DNA of 64,000 nt from positions 248,001-312,000 of the forward strand of contig JAURWC010000022.1 in the NCBI GenBank assembly GCA_030655135.1, read 5' to 3'. The position numbers and the translations under genes were made by a program. This stretch comes from Hyphomicrobiaceae bacterium (lineage in GTDB: Bacteria; Pseudomonadota; Alphaproteobacteria; Rhizobiales; Hyphomicrobiaceae). The notes below the pieces were generated by a model that was not told the origin of the DNA, made no database searches, and worked only from the letters and a program-made list of their open reading frames with translations. Below, piece by piece: positions 42,646 to 52,279 of this stretch. The stretch's first letter is position 1; the number at the start of each line of letters is the position of its first letter.

Positions 42646-43058
42646 CTGTGGGTAAGAAGCCGGGTTATCCAAGGTGGCAGTCAGGTCGCGTCTGCAACTG
42701 CGCAGGCCGTGTCGGGTTATCCAAGGTGATACCCACATTTCAGCGGAAGCGAATAGAAATTCTCACTGTTTGCCTGTCCTGTGGAGACGGTGGTCTATCT
42801 GGCGCCCCCTGCCCGCTTGTCCACACGTTACTCACAAAGCTTGCAGGCGCATGATATTCCGCAAGCCATTGACTTGGCGGACGAGAAACGCTCCTAGTGG
42901 CCCGTTCAGAATTACGGCACACGATCTGGGACAGACACTGTCCTCAGCTTGGCAACTGTGTAGAGACTGGGGACGGGTGGAGTATTACCGCAATCCATGC
43001 CGGTAAGAATCTCAATAAAAAGACTCTAGACTCTCTCTTTAAAGATTGAAGATTTGCG
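42646..43058. other. oriC: Putative chromosomal replication origin (oriC) between ppsR and hemE
   Basis: 413 bases without a gene, between divergently transcribed ppsR and hemE, the position of oriC in Caulobacter and Rickettsia. DnaA-box-like 9-mers (consensus TTATCCACA): TTACCCACA (42655-42647, minus), TTATCCAAG at 42665 and 42717, ATACCCACA at 42729, GTCTCCACA (42788-42780, minus), TTGTCCACA at 42817 and TTACTCACA at 42828. CGGGTTATCCAAGGTG is a 16-bp exact direct repeat (42661, 42713). An AT-richer stretch (about 43005-43055) with three GANTC sites (43007, 43022, 43029) lies next to hemE and may be the unwinding element. No perfect DnaA box or full CtrA site was seen. Confidence 0.72.
42661..42728. 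repeat. 16-bp direct repeat inside the putative origin
   Basis: CGGGTTATCCAAGGTG at 42661-42676 and again at 42713-42728, 52 bases apart (about five helical turns), each containing a TTATCC DnaA-box half. Confidence 0.85.
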
Positions 43059-44144
43059 ATGGGACGAAACGCGGAGACGGCCACTAGCGTTGCACCGGCT
43101 CGACGGTTTTTGCAGGTGCTTGGCGGACAGGCGCTCGACCCACCGCCGGTTTGGCTCATGCGTCAGGCGGGGCGATACCTGCCCGAGTACCGCGAGGTTC
43201 GCGCCAAGGCTGGCGGGTTCCTGGACCTGTGTTATTCGCCGGACTTGGCCGCCGAGGTGACGCTGCAGCCGATCCGCCGCTACGGCTTCGACGCAGCGAT
43301 CTTGTTTTCGGATATCCTGATCGTGCCCGATGCGCTGGGCCAGGGCGTGCGTTTCGTCGAGGGCGAGGGACCGCGGCTCGATGCGCTCACGTCGGCAGCT
43401 GACATCGCGAAACTCGATCAGGCGGCGACGGCCAAGAAATTTTCGATCATTTGCGAAACGGTGGCCCGGCTGCGGTCTGACCTGCCGCCGGAAACGGCGC
43501 TGATCGGCTTTTGCGGCGCGCCGTGGACGGTGGCGACGTACATGATCGGCGGCCGCGGCTCGCCGGATCAGGCCAAGGCGCGGCTGTTTGCCTATCGCGA
43601 ACCAGAGGCGTTCGGCCGGCTGATGGATACGCTAGTCGATGTTTCGGTCGATTACCTGTCGCAGCAAATTTTGGCCGGCGCTGATTGCGTGCAGATTTTC
43701 GATAGCTGGGCCGGGAGCTTACCCGATGACGAGTTCGCCCGCTGGGTGATCGGGCCGACGAAGCGGATGGTGGCGGCGCTCGAATCGAGGCATCAAGGCA
43801 TTCCGGTGATCGGATTTCCGCGTGGGGCGGGGGTCAATGCGGCCCGGTACGTGCGGGAGACCGGGGTCAATGCGATCGGATGCGATACGGCGGAGCCTTT
43901 GGGCGCCATGCGGAACCTGGCGCAGATGCGCCGCAAGGGCAGCGGCGCGATCGCCGCGCAAGGCAACCTCGATCCATTGCTGCTGGTGAGCGGGGGCGAG
44001 GCCCTGGATCGCCGGGTGGAGGAGATCCTGGAAGCGATGGATGGGCTGCCGTTTATTTTCAACCTCGGCCACGGCATCGTGCCGGAAACGCCGCCCGACA
44101 ACGTGGCGCGGCTAGTGGCCCGGGTTCGCGGCAATGGAGTTTAG
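43059..44144 (+). CDS. hemE: Uroporphyrinogen decarboxylase
   Basis: Converts uroporphyrinogen III to coproporphyrinogen III in heme synthesis. 361 residues with the signature [20 protein letters not shown] (about 29-48), [16 protein letters not shown] (about 148-163) and [20 protein letters not shown] near the C-terminus. First gene rightward from the putative origin and followed by hemJ six bases after its stop. Confidence 0.97.
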   Translation: MGRNAETATSVAPARRFLQVLGGQALDPPPVWLMRQAGRYLPEYREVRAKAGGFLDLCYSPDLAAEVTLQPIRRYGFDAAILFSDILIVPDALGQGVRFVEGEGPRLDALTSAADIAKLDQAATAKKFSIICETVARLRSDLPPETALIGFCGAPWTVATYMIGGRGSPDQAKARLFAYREPEAFGRLMDTLVDVSVDYLSQQILAGADCVQIFDSWAGSLPDDEFARWVIGPTKRMVAALESRHQGIPVIGFPRGAGVNAARYVRETGVNAIGCDTAEPLGAMRNLAQMRRKGSGAIAAQGNLDPLLLVSGGEALDRRVEEILEAMDGLPFIFNLGHGIVPETPPDNVARLVARVRGNGV

Positions 44145-44150
44145 GCGGGA

Positions 44151-44570
44151 ATGCTGTGGCTGAAGGCGCTCCACGTCATGGCCGTCATCGCCTGGATGGC
44201 GGGGATGTTCTACCTGCCGCGGCTATTCGTTTATCACGTGGATGCCAAGCCCGGCTCGGAGATGTCCGAGACCTTCAAGGTCATGGAGGGCCGTCTCTAT
44301 CGCATCATCATGACGCCGGCGATCGGCGTGGTCTGGGTGACGGGGCTCACGCTGGCCTATCTCGGCAGCTACTGGCTGGACGGCTGGTTTCTGGCCAAGC
44401 TGGCGATGGTGGTGGGTATGACCGGCCTTCACGAGTTTCTAGGCGGATGCGTGAAGCGGTTTGCCGCCGACCGGAATACTCGTGATGGCCGCTTTTACCG
44501 GATTGTTAACGAGGCGCCGACACTGCTAATGGCGGCAATTGTGTTACTCGTGATTGTCAAACCGTTCTGA
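44151..44570 (+). CDS. hemJ: Protoporphyrinogen oxidase HemJ
   Basis: Oxidises protoporphyrinogen IX to protoporphyrin IX. 139 residues, four membrane segments, with the conserved His in LKALHVMAVIAWMAGMFYLP (about 4-23), RLFVYHVDA, the EGRLYRIIMTP motif and FYRIVNEAPTLLM. Directly behind hemE, so both act in one heme operon. Confidence 0.94.
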   Translation: MLWLKALHVMAVIAWMAGMFYLPRLFVYHVDAKPGSEMSETFKVMEGRLYRIIMTPAIGVVWVTGLTLAYLGSYWLDGWFLAKLAMVVGMTGLHEFLGGCVKRFAADRNTRDGRFYRIVNEAPTLLMAAIVLLVIVKPF

Positions 44571-44720
44571 TTACAGCAGGAATGGCTTGAAACAGCTTTT
44601 CGCCTGAAACTTCTTCTGCTATAGAGTGCTTATTCCCCACAACTCGTGGCCTCCCCGGTTTTCGAGTTTGGCTGTCCGATGCGCGCAAGCGGCGTCCCAG
44701 CCTCAGGGTTTGGCAGACCG

Positions 44721-44810
44721 CCAAGCACTCCGACCAAACCAAAACATCCTCACGCCCCGCCCCTTTCCAACCTCACACGACGCAACGCAACCCCATCACA
44801 TTCTCACGCG
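44721..44810 (+). promoter_or_regulatory. C-rich, G-poor leader of rho (possible rut site)
   Basis: By my count this 90-base stretch has 44 C and 9 G, against a balanced G/C surround, and ends 28 bases before the rho ATG. Unstructured C-rich, G-poor RNA is the known feature of Rho-loading (rut) sites, and rho genes are autoregulated by leader attenuation in several bacteria. It supports the same here by inference. Confidence 0.55.
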
Positions 44811-44837
44811 TTGCAAGGCCATCTGGAGCCGTTTTTC

Positions 44838-46103
44838 ATGACACAAATGAAGCTCGAGGACCTCAAGGAGAAGTCCCCGACTGAGCTGCTGAGTTTTGCA
44901 GAAGAAAATGGCGTCGAGAACGCCAGCACGCTGCGCAAGCAAGAGCTCATGTTCGCGACGCTGAAGAAGCTCGCTGAGAAAGAAATCGACATCACCGGCG
45001 TTGGCGTCGTCGAAGTGCTGCTGGACGGCTTCGGCTTCCTGCGCTCGCCTGACGCGAACTATCTGCCCGGTCCCGACGATATCTACATTTCGCCCTCCCA
45101 GATCCGCCGCTTTGCCTTGCGCACCGGCGACACGGTCGAGGGCCAGATCCGCAGTCCCAAGGACGGCGAACGCTATTTCGCCCTGCTGAAGGTCAACCTC
45201 ATCAACTTCGAGGAGCCTGAGGCTGCCAAGCACAAGATCCACTTCGACAACCTGACGCCGCTCTATCCGACGCAGTGGCTGAAGATGGAAATCGAAGACC
45301 CTACCGTCAAAGATCTCTCGCCCCGCGTCATCGACATCGTCTCGCCGCTCGGCAAGGGCCAGCGCGGCTTGATCGTAGCGCCGCCGCGCACGGGCAAGAC
45401 GGTCCTGCTGCAGAATATCGCCCATTCCATCACGGCCAACCATCCCGAGTGCTATCTCATCGTTCTGCTGATCGACGAGCGCCCGGAAGAAGTGACCGAC
45501 ATGCAGCGCTCGGTGAAGGGCGAGGTGATTGCCTCGACGTTCGACGAGCCGCCGTCACGGCACGTGCAGGTTTCCGAAATGGTGATCGAGAAGGCCAAGC
45601 GCCTCGTCGAGCACAAGCGTGACGTGGTGATCCTACTGGACTCGATCACGCGCCTCGGCCGAGCCTACAACACCGTCGTGCCGTCATCCGGCAAGGTGCT
45701 GACCGGCGGCGTCGACTCCAACGCCCTGCAGCGTCCCAAGCGCTTCTTCGGTGCAGCACGCAATATCGAAGAGGGCGGCTCGCTGACCATCATCGCCACG
45801 GCGCTGATCGATACCGGCTCGCGCATGGACGAAGTGATCTTCGAAGAATTCAAGGGCACGGGTAACTCGGAAATCATCCTGGACCGCAAGGTCTCCGACA
45901 AGCGCGTGTTCCCGGCCATCGACGTGTCGCGCTCCGGCACCCGCAAGGAAGACCTGCTGGTCCCGCGCGATCAGCTCAAGAAGGTCTACGTGCTGCGCCG
46001 TATCCTCAACCCGATGGGCACGATGGACGGCATCGAGTTCCTCATCGACAAGTTGCGCTCGACCAAGACCAACGGCGAGTTCTTCTCGTCGATGAATACG
46101 TAA
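44838..46103 (+). CDS. rho: Transcription termination factor Rho
   Basis: Hexameric RNA helicase ending transcription. 421 residues: N-terminal [23 protein letters not shown]-binding cold-shock domain ([20 protein letters not shown], about 66-85), Walker [12 protein letters not shown] (about 180-190), [11 protein letters not shown], Walker [18 protein letters not shown] and the R-loop region [23 protein letters not shown] at 44838 has GGAG upstream. rho near hemE is common in alphaproteobacteria. A strong terminator follows. Confidence 0.98.
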   Translation: MTQMKLEDLKEKSPTELLSFAEENGVENASTLRKQELMFATLKKLAEKEIDITGVGVVEVLLDGFGFLRSPDANYLPGPDDIYISPSQIRRFALRTGDTVEGQIRSPKDGERYFALLKVNLINFEEPEAAKHKIHFDNLTPLYPTQWLKMEIEDPTVKDLSPRVIDIVSPLGKGQRGLIVAPPRTGKTVLLQNIAHSITANHPECYLIVLLIDERPEEVTDMQRSVKGEVIASTFDEPPSRHVQVSEMVIEKAKRLVEHKRDVVILLDSITRLGRAYNTVVPSSGKVLTGGVDSNALQRPKRFFGAARNIEEGGSLTIIATALIDTGSRMDEVIFEEFKGTGNSEIILDRKVSDKRVFPAIDVSRSGTRKEDLLVPRDQLKKVYVLRRILNPMGTMDGIEFLIDKLRSTKTNGEFFSSMNT

Positions 46104-46127
46104 GGCGAAAGACCATCGAAATACGGA

Positions 46128-46154
46128 AAGGCCGCAGCGATGCGGCCTTTTTTG
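46128..46154 (+). terminator. Intrinsic terminator of rho
   Basis: AAAGGCCGC/GCGGCCTTT stem (GGCCGC 46131-46136 with 46143-46148), 6-base loop, then TTTTTT, 25 bases after the rho stop. Confidence 0.92.
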
Positions 46155-46180
46155 TTTCCAAACGTGTGCAATTCAAACTC

Positions 46181-46311
46181 GTCATCCCGGCGCAGGCCGG
46201 GATCTACGCAAGTCTCAATACTACGGACGTTGCAAGACCGATTGATCCGCTCAGTCACCAGGCCACGACACCACGCGCGAGTGGAAACTTGCGTGGAGCA
46301 CGGGATGACGT
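46181..46311. repeat. CGTCATCCCGGC-family element, full copy
   Basis: 131 bases with inverted ends: CGTCATCCCGGCGCAGGCCG continuing GGATCTACGCAAGT at the left, ACTTGCGTGGAGC...CGGGATGACG at the right. Similar in plan and size to 47140-47275 though the sequence differs. Confidence 0.75.
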
Positions 46312-46354
46312 GATGGGGGATGACATCCCTCAGCAACGACCCGCAGAAAGTCGA

Positions 46355-46702
46355 TCAAACCTTGATCACGTATTGCTTGCGGATCGTCTCCACGACTTCC
46401 CAGGTGCCTTTGAATCCGGGGCGGATGACGAAGCTCTCGCCGCCTTTGATCGTGTAGGCATTGCCGCCGTCTTCGGTGATGATCGAGATGCCGGACAGCT
46501 GGTGTACGAACTCCCACTCCTCGTAGGCGATGCGCCATTTGCCGGGCGTCGATTGCCAGACGCCGGCGTAGAGGCCGTCGCGCTCTTCCAGGCTCCAGTT
46601 GGTGAACTTCGGGTCGCCCGAAATGAGATTGGCGGCTGGGGGTGCATCGTGCTCCGGTTCGATGCCGGTGATGTCGACAGTCAGGAAATTGGCTTCGGTC
46701 AT
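46355..46702 (-). CDS. Cupin-domain protein
   Basis: A 115-residue protein with a single cupin fold: GKWRIAYEEWEFVHQLSGIS followed by IITEDGGNAYTIKGGESFVI and PGFKGTWEVVETIRKQYVI. This matches the Cupin_3-type (DUF861) pattern with the EEWEFVHQLSG metal-site Glu/His. Its ATG overlaps the YCII stop (ATGA), so both are co-translated. Function unknown. Confidence 0.87.
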   Translation of the reverse strand: MTEANFLTVDITGIEPEHDAPPAANLISGDPKFTNWSLEERDGLYAGVWQSTPGKWRIAYEEWEFVHQLSGISIITEDGGNAYTIKGGESFVIRPGFKGTWEVVETIRKQYVIKV

Positions 46703-47037
46703 GGATCCTCGTGTGGCCAGAAAGCGCGGACTTCGATCCGCCCGGCGCGGGCCATGGGATGGCGTGCGGCGATCTCGATGGCGTCCTCGAGGCTGTCGCA
46801 CTCCAGGATATCGAAACCGACGATGCCTTCCTTGGTTTCGGCAAACGGCCCGTCCGTGACCTGCACCTTGCCTGAGCGGACGCGAATTGTCTTGGCTTCC
46901 TGACGCGGGCGCAGCCGGTCGCCGTCCAGCCATTTGCCGCGGCCGTTGATATCGTTGAACCAGGTTTGGATTTCGCCGGGGGCTTCGGGAATTGCGTCGG
47001 GCTCGGTGTCCGAGCAGACGAACATCAGATATTTCAT
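46699..47037 (-). CDS. YCII/DGPF-domain protein
   Basis: A 112-residue YciI-like protein: MKYLMFVCSDTEPDAIPEAP at the start, RGKWLDGDRLRPRQEAKTIR, and the VTDGPFAETKEGIVGFDILE motif with conserved His/Asp-type residues (about 60-80). Such DGPF proteins are often beside ECF sigma factors, but none is seen here. Operon with the cupin gene downstream. Confidence 0.92.
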   Translation of the reverse strand: MKYLMFVCSDTEPDAIPEAPGEIQTWFNDINGRGKWLDGDRLRPRQEAKTIRVRSGKVQVTDGPFAETKEGIVGFDILECDSLEDAIEIAARHPMARAGRIEVRAFWPHEDP

Positions 47038-47139
47038 GGGCGATCCTCCGGGATTGGGTCATACCCATGACGATCGAGAAGCCCGTATTCCGACACTAGG
47101 GTCCGATGCTGGCATCGCGACGGCCAAGACACTCCGCAT

Positions 47140-47275
47140 CGTCATGCCCGCGCAGGCGGGCACCCACGACACGTCGCCTCCGAGATACGGCGAAAATGGC
47201 CGGCGCGTGAATATACGCCGGTACCGTTCAAGCGATATCGGCGTGTCGTGGGCTCCCGCCTACGCGGGGGTGACG
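47140..47275. repeat. CGTCATGCCCGC-family element, full copy
   Basis: 136 bases. Left arm CGTCATGCCCGCGCAGGCGG continuing GCACCCACGACAC (47140-47172) and right arm GTGTCGTGGGCTCCCGCC continuing TACGCGGGGGTGACG (47243-47275) are near-perfect inverted copies; the middle holds CCGGCGCGTGAATATACGCC. Confidence 0.8.
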
Positions 47276-47348
47276 TTCGGTGGGATAAGCGTGCGTTGGA
47301 AGGCGAGCAATGGCGGAGCAGCTTCAGTGCGCTCGGGCGCGGCAGACT

Positions 47349-47373
47349 GGGTCAGACCCGACGGGTCTGACCC
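47349..47373. repeat. GGGTCAGACCC-GAC-GGGTCTGACCC palindrome
   Basis: Eleven-base perfect arms with a three-base centre, 25 bases before the end of the hydroxylase gene. Confidence 0.8.
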
Positions 47374-47397
47374 TATTGAGACAGCCATTTGGTGCCC

Positions 47398-48312
47398 CTA
47401 CTCCGCCGGCGACAGGTTGCCGTAGTCGCTATCGCGGGCGGGCTTGTCGCGCTTGGCGCCGTGGTCGGGGTCGAAGGGCAGCATGAGCTGGTCCTTGTAG
47501 ACCTGCGGGAAGTGCGGGCGATCCTGGATGCCGATGTCACCGGCGACGGGGGCGTGCGGGCTGTCCATGCGGAAGGAGCCAAGCATCTTGTCCCAGACGG
47601 TGAAGAACAGGCCGAAGTTCACGTCGCCTTCGCCGCTCCAGTTGACGTGGTGCAGGCGGTGCACGGGGCCAATAGCCAGATGGTTGCGGAATGGCCCCAA
47701 TACATAGTCGACGTTGGAATGCTGCACGACCAACTGGATCGAGATGGCGAGCGCCAGCAGCACAGCGACTTCCTGCGTCATGCCGGCGATCAACAGCGGC
47801 AGCGTGCCGACCGTAAGATCGAGAGTCTGGTGCAGCGGGTGGCGTACGAGGCCGTTGAAGCCGTAGAGGCGGTGGACACCGTGGTGCACGGCATGCAGGC
47901 GCCACATCCAGCCGATGCGGTGGCTCCAATAGTGCACGAGGCTCATGCAGCAGTCGGCGACGACGATGGCGGTCAGAACCTGCAGGGCAAGCGGCCAATG
48001 CGTGGGCCAGATGCCTTCCCAGGGACGGAACATGGTGATGATGGGGAGGACGGCCATTGCCGTGAGATTGTTGAACTCGTAGACGAGGCCGTGCGTGACA
48101 TCCTTGGCGACGTCGCCGTGGCCCGCATTCCATTCTTCTTCATACGGCAGCACATGCTCCATCGCGAAAGCGAGAGCAAAGGCGCCGAGACCGATGGGCG
48201 CCGTCCACCACAGCGAGTGGCCATGCGCGACAAGATAGATGGCAAGGCCGTTAAGACCCAGCAGCATCACCGGCACGTAGCCGTAGCGGGCGAAGATGCG
48301 AACCAAACTCAT
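47398..48312 (-). CDS. Sterol desaturase/fatty acid hydroxylase family membrane protein
   Basis: A 304-residue di-iron membrane oxygenase with about five membrane segments. The His boxes are HYWSHR (about 129-134), HAVHHGVHR (about 142-150) and HRLHHVNWSGEGDVNFGL (about 219-236), as in the FA_hydroxylase superfamily. The substrate is unknown; a lipid, carotenoid or hopanoid is plausible. It follows a fatty acid desaturase gene on the same strand 265 bases away, and the two may act on one lipid. Confidence 0.9.
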   Translation of the reverse strand: MSLVRIFARYGYVPVMLLGLNGLAIYLVAHGHSLWWTAPIGLGAFALAFAMEHVLPYEEEWNAGHGDVAKDVTHGLVYEFNNLTAMAVLPIITMFRPWEGIWPTHWPLALQVLTAIVVADCCMSLVHYWSHRIGWMWRLHAVHHGVHRLYGFNGLVRHPLHQTLDLTVGTLPLLIAGMTQEVAVLLALAISIQLVVQHSNVDYVLGPFRNHLAIGPVHRLHHVNWSGEGDVNFGLFFTVWDKMLGSFRMDSPHAPVAGDIGIQDRPHFPQVYKDQLMLPFDPDHGAKRDKPARDSDYGNLSPAE

Positions 48313-48463
48313 GATGTCTCACTCCAGGTCGTGGACGCCCTGCTCATGGGGCAGTGCAGGCGGGCGCGTGATGGGGGACACCTCCGAACCGGGAATGATG
48401 AAACGGAAGCGCAGGGTCGTCTGTTCCGCGCGAGACAATTTGTCAGGTACGCAGAACGGCAAG

Positions 48464-48492
48464 CGCCCGGTAGCGGCAGTTGCTACCGGGCG
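48464..48492. promoter_or_regulatory. Strong hairpin between desaturase and hydroxylase genes
   Basis: Perfect 11-bp stem CGCCCGGTAGC/GCTACCGGGCG with a 7-base loop and no T-run on either strand. It could stabilise the upstream desaturase mRNA or mark a processing point. Confidence 0.5.
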
Positions 48493-48577
48493 TCATACCT
48501 CGAAATTGTCTGGAAAACCAGATGTCTGCGACGATCGGTTGCAATGAAGGTTTACTGATCGTGCCGATAATCGCAGC

Positions 48578-49996
48578 TTAGTTCACGGGCTGCTTTGCTT
48601 CCCTGGAAGCCCTCGAAAGCCGAGCCAATTCAGCCGGATCGGAGACATTTGCGTCTTCCAGCACGTCCTCGTCCACGTGGGCGGCGTGCCAGACCTTTGG
48701 CGCATGGTCGACATGCAGAATGCCCAGGGCGGTCGGACGGCCGGTATCCGGATCCGACGGTCCATAGAGGCCTTCGACCACCACACCCTTCTCGGCATAT
48801 TCGGGGTCGCGTAACAGCAGGTCATGAAGCTTTTTAAGGTTGTAGTGGGGAACCGACGACATCAGGTGATGCGGCAGGTGGTAGTTCATGCCCCAGGGCA
48901 TGACGGCAAAATTGAACAAAGGCCCGGTCATGAAGACCCGCGAGTTCGTCATCTTTCCGCGATCGGCGTTGCCGTGCTGCAGCCACTCGCGAAGGATCAT
49001 GAAAACGGGGAAGGTCGTGAACAGCGGCACGATCCAGTAGAGCGCGAAGTAGCCCCAGGCCTTGTTGTAGCCCGTAAGGTCTATCGCCGTCAGGGCCGTG
49101 TAGAGGATGGCCATGAACGTGAGGCGCGTCGTGAAGAGCACGCGGTAAGAGAACACCGGCTCGACGCGGCTGCCCTGATACCAGTCGTCCGGGATCAGCA
49201 GGTAGAAGGCCATTGCCGCCGCATAAAGTGTGCCAATGGTTCCTAGCGTGATGGCCGCGCCGACGCCGATCATCATCTGCACCAGAAGAACGGCGGGCAC
49301 GACGGCGGCGAACAGGATGCCGATGGCGGCCGTCAGCCAATGCCCGGGGCGCTTGGGATCACCGTAGGGGTTCTCGCCTAGGCCCAGCGCGCTATAGCGG
49401 GCGCGGGCAACCGTGTAGCTGACGAGGTTCGGGATCCACAGCAGCCGCAGCAGGCCGCGCACCATCTCAACGTGCGTCAGCGGGAAGTCGAGCCAGTGGC
49501 CCGACTGTTCGGCCTGCGCGAAGTTCGGGTCGTTTTGCGGGTCGTTGACGAACTGATGGTGCGAGAGGTGATGCAGCCGGAAGTGATGCGTCGAGGTGTA
49601 GATCGGGAAGGCAGCGAGCCAGTCGGACGCGACCTCGTTCAAGGTGCGGTTGGCGAAGAGATAGAAGTGCGTGCCTTCATGGATGGCGCCACCGAGCTGG
49701 TGCTGGCAGGCGCCGATGATGGTGATGGTGAGCGCCGCGATCGGAATGACCCAGAGCGCGCTGTGGCCGGCGGCGCGGAGTTCGGCTTCGCCCCAGATCG
49801 CCAGGCCGATGGTGCCGATGATGATGGCCCAGTTCATGGCGAGGTAGCGCCAGTTGGTCCAGTTGTCGCGCGCTTTTAGGGCGTTGATCTCGGCGACCGA
49901 GTAGCGCGCCGTGCGGCGTGGCGCTGCACTGGTGCTGGTCTCGGATTCCTTCGGTAGTCGGGCATCGGGTTGTAGGATCACCGTGTCGATCGCCAT
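48578..49996 (-). CDS. Membrane fatty acid desaturase family protein
   Basis: A 472-residue di-iron desaturase-fold protein. Three His boxes are visible: HEGTHFYLF (about 113-121), HHFRLHHLSHHQF (about 144-156) and HLPHHLMSSVPHYN (about 383-396), with membrane segments between. The C-terminal 70 residues (YGPSDPDTGRPTALGILHVD) look soluble and are longer than usual. ATG at 49996 with GGAG six bases upstream is chosen over an ATG at 50026. Substrate unknown; pairs with the hydroxylase downstream. Confidence 0.9.
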   Translation of the reverse strand: MAIDTVILQPDARLPKESETSTSAAPRRTARYSVAEINALKARDNWTNWRYLAMNWAIIIGTIGLAIWGEAELRAAGHSALWVIPIAALTITIIGACQHQLGGAIHEGTHFYLFANRTLNEVASDWLAAFPIYTSTHHFRLHHLSHHQFVNDPQNDPNFAQAEQSGHWLDFPLTHVEMVRGLLRLLWIPNLVSYTVARARYSALGLGENPYGDPKRPGHWLTAAIGILFAAVVPAVLLVQMMIGVGAAITLGTIGTLYAAAMAFYLLIPDDWYQGSRVEPVFSYRVLFTTRLTFMAILYTALTAIDLTGYNKAWGYFALYWIVPLFTTFPVFMILREWLQHGNADRGKMTNSRVFMTGPLFNFAVMPWGMNYHLPHHLMSSVPHYNLKKLHDLLLRDPEYAEKGVVVEGLYGPSDPDTGRPTALGILHVDHAPKVWHAAHVDEDVLEDANVSDPAELARLSRASREAKQPVN

Positions 49997-50115
49997 GCTT
50001 CGCTCCGCTGGGCCAATTGTGCTCAACTCGACGCAAACTTCGATGCCGACGCCGGATTACCTCCGATCGAAATTATTCCACTACACCAAGGCTTATGGTG
50101 CTTCGCTCATTTCGT

Positions 50116-52158
50116 TCAAGTGACATCTGCGATGTTCCTCCGCAGACTTTTTAATTGCATCTCGAATGTTGCCGCATCGTTGATCGGAAGCGAGCATTTC
50201 GTACCAAGACACGCGAAGGCCGTGGCTGTGTCCGGCACAGGACGCTTGCCGTCGAGGGCCGGCGCCGACGCTTCTTCGTGAGTGGATTGCACGATGACTT
50301 CGCTGGCGCCCGGCAATGAGAGGCGATGCAGCGCGTCGCCGAGTTCGCCGGGCTGCTGCAACGGCGTGGGATAGACGACGATCAGCTGCGGCGCGATGTG
50401 ATCCATGGCGCCTGCCAGCATGCCGGCGTGACCGATGGGATTGGCGGCGATCTCGCTGGCGAAAGCGCTCGTCAGCGCGACGGCCTTCGAGCCGTACTCC
50501 GGCTTGCCCGAGAGGAGACCAAGCGCTGCGAGGTTGGACAGCATGATGGCGTTGGCATTCGGCGTGGCATCGTCCTGGCCGGGCGCGAGGCGGACGATGA
50601 CATCTTCCGTATCATCCGCGGCCATGGCGTAGCCGCCCTTGCCGTCGAGCCAGTAGTGCTTGTCGAGGACGGACGCCCAGCGCTCGGCGGCTTGCAGGAA
50701 GCGCGCTTCGCCGATCGACTCGTACAGGCGCAGCGCGGCCCAGATCATGTTGGCGTAGTCGCTCGCCGTAGCGGGTGCCTTGGCCTTGCCGGCGCGATAG
50801 GAATGGAGGAGGCGGCCATCCTTCGTCATGGCGTCTTCGATAAACAGGAAGGCGCGCTTGGCAGCCTCCTGCCACTCAGGACGATCGAACACGACAGCGG
50901 CGCGTGACAGCGCGGCGATCATCAGGCCGTTCCAGTCGGCCAGGATCTTGTCGTCGAAGCCTGGCCGGATGCGGCCGGCGCGGGCGGCCAGCAGCTTCTC
51001 GCGCAGCGCGCGCAGATGGGCTTCGGCCTCGATGCTGCCCAGCGCCTGGTCGTCGAGACGGTTGGGAATGTTATGGCCTTCGAAGTTGCCGGCCTCCGTG
51101 ATGTCGTAGGCGGCGGCGAAGATCTTGGCATCCTCCTCCCCGAGGATCTTGCGAACCTCCCCTAAAGACCAGACGTAGAACTTGCCTTCCTCCCCTTCGC
51201 TGTCGGCATCGAGCGAGGATGCGAAGCCGCCGCCTTCGCCGATCATCTCGCGCAGCAGCCAGGTGACGGTTTCGTCGATGCGCTGGGCGAATAGGGGGTC
51301 GTGCGTTTCGCGCCAGACCTCGGTCAGCAGGTCGAGCAGCAGCGCGTTGTCGTAGAGCATCTTTTCGAAGTGCGGCACGAGCCAACGCTCGTCGACGGAG
51401 TAGCGCGCGAAGCCGCCGCCGACGTGATCGTAGATGCCGCCCTGGCAGATGTTGCGCAGCGTGTTGACGACGGCGGTCTTCGACGCGTCGTTGCCGTAGC
51501 GGATGGCGCCGCGCCAGAGCAGCCAGAAGAAGCTCCATTGCGGAAACTTTGGCGCGCCGTTGAGGCCGCCGTGCGTGACGTCGACGGCACGGACCATGCG
51601 GGAGGTGAGATCGCGCAGCAGCTCGTCGTCGATGACGATCGACTTGCCAGTGTCCTGATTTCTGGAGAGGGCGTTGACGAGGATGTCGGCGTTGTGGATG
51701 ACGTCGTCATGCTGGTCGCGATGGATCGTTGAGACGCGGCGCAGCACGTCCTGGAAGGCGGGACGGCCGAAGCCGCTCTCCTTGGGGAAATAGGTGCCGC
51801 CCCAAAACGGGCGCGCGTCGCTGTCGAGAAACATCGTCAGTGGCCAGCCGCCCTGCTGCCCGAGCTTGTGCAGCGCCCCCATGTAAATGGCGTCGATGTC
51901 GGGGCGCTCTTCGCGGTCGACTTTGATGTTCACGAACAGCTCGTTCATGACGTCGGCGGTGGCCTGGTCCTCGAAGCTCTCGTGCGCCATCACGTGACAC
52001 CAGTGGCACGCCGCGTAGCCGACAGAGAGAAGGATCGGCTTGTTCTTGTCGCGGGCTTCGGCCAGCGCTTCGGGACCCCATGCCCACCAGTGCACCGGGT
52101 TGTCCTGATGCTGGAGCAGATACGGGCTCGTTTCCTGGCTCAGGCGATTTTCGCTCAT
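50116..52158 (-). CDS. Thioredoxin-domain protein, DUF255/YyaL (SSP411) family
   Basis: A 680-residue cytosolic protein. The N-terminal DUF255 thioredoxin-like domain (about 1-165) begins [20 protein letters not shown] and [12 protein letters not shown] and has the CxxC of [17 protein letters not shown]. The rest is an alpha/alpha-barrel like N-acyl-glucosamine epimerases ([37 protein letters not shown] and LYDNALLLD). Function unknown. ATG at 52158. Monocistronic. Confidence 0.92.
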   Translation of the reverse strand: MSENRLSQETSPYLLQHQDNPVHWWAWGPEALAEARDKNKPILLSVGYAACHWCHVMAHESFEDQATADVMNELFVNIKVDREERPDIDAIYMGALHKLGQQGGWPLTMFLDSDARPFWGGTYFPKESGFGRPAFQDVLRRVSTIHRDQHDDVIHNADILVNALSRNQDTGKSIVIDDELLRDLTSRMVRAVDVTHGGLNGAPKFPQWSFFWLLWRGAIRYGNDASKTAVVNTLRNICQGGIYDHVGGGFARYSVDERWLVPHFEKMLYDNALLLDLLTEVWRETHDPLFAQRIDETVTWLLREMIGEGGGFASSLDADSEGEEGKFYVWSLGEVRKILGEEDAKIFAAAYDITEAGNFEGHNIPNRLDDQALGSIEAEAHLRALREKLLAARAGRIRPGFDDKILADWNGLMIAALSRAAVVFDRPEWQEAAKRAFLFIEDAMTKDGRLLHSYRAGKAKAPATASDYANMIWAALRLYESIGEARFLQAAERWASVLDKHYWLDGKGGYAMAADDTEDVIVRLAPGQDDATPNANAIMLSNLAALGLLSGKPEYGSKAVALTSAFASEIAANPIGHAGMLAGAMDHIAPQLIVVYPTPLQQPGELGDALHRLSLPGASEVIVQSTHEEASAPALDGKRPVPDTATAFACLGTKCSLPINDAATFEMQLKSLRRNIADVT

Positions 52159-52265
52159 GTGATTTCTCTTTGCGTTTTTCGCGACCGCGCGTGCCGAACT
52201 GTCTCTCGTGCAACCGACAGACTGGCATTGGGTCTTGGATACGTCCTCGATGCGGAGGAGTCATT

Positions 52266-52279
52266 ATTTCACGTGAATC
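52266..52279. promoter_or_regulatory. Degenerate parS-like site
   Basis: ATTTCACGTGAATC, two mismatches from GTTYCACGTGRAAC, keeping the TTTCACGTGAA core. Confidence 0.4.

Larger units (their letters stand above)
47038..47397. other. Intergenic region made of two repeat elements
   Basis: 360 bases with no supported gene between the YCII gene and the hydroxylase; contains the elements at 47140-47275 and 47349-47373. Confidence 0.65.

Noticed and set aside
44595-44630. Promoter with TATAGA before rho
   Set aside because: The -10-like TATAGA has only TTTTCG at the proper distance as -35, too weak to annotate.
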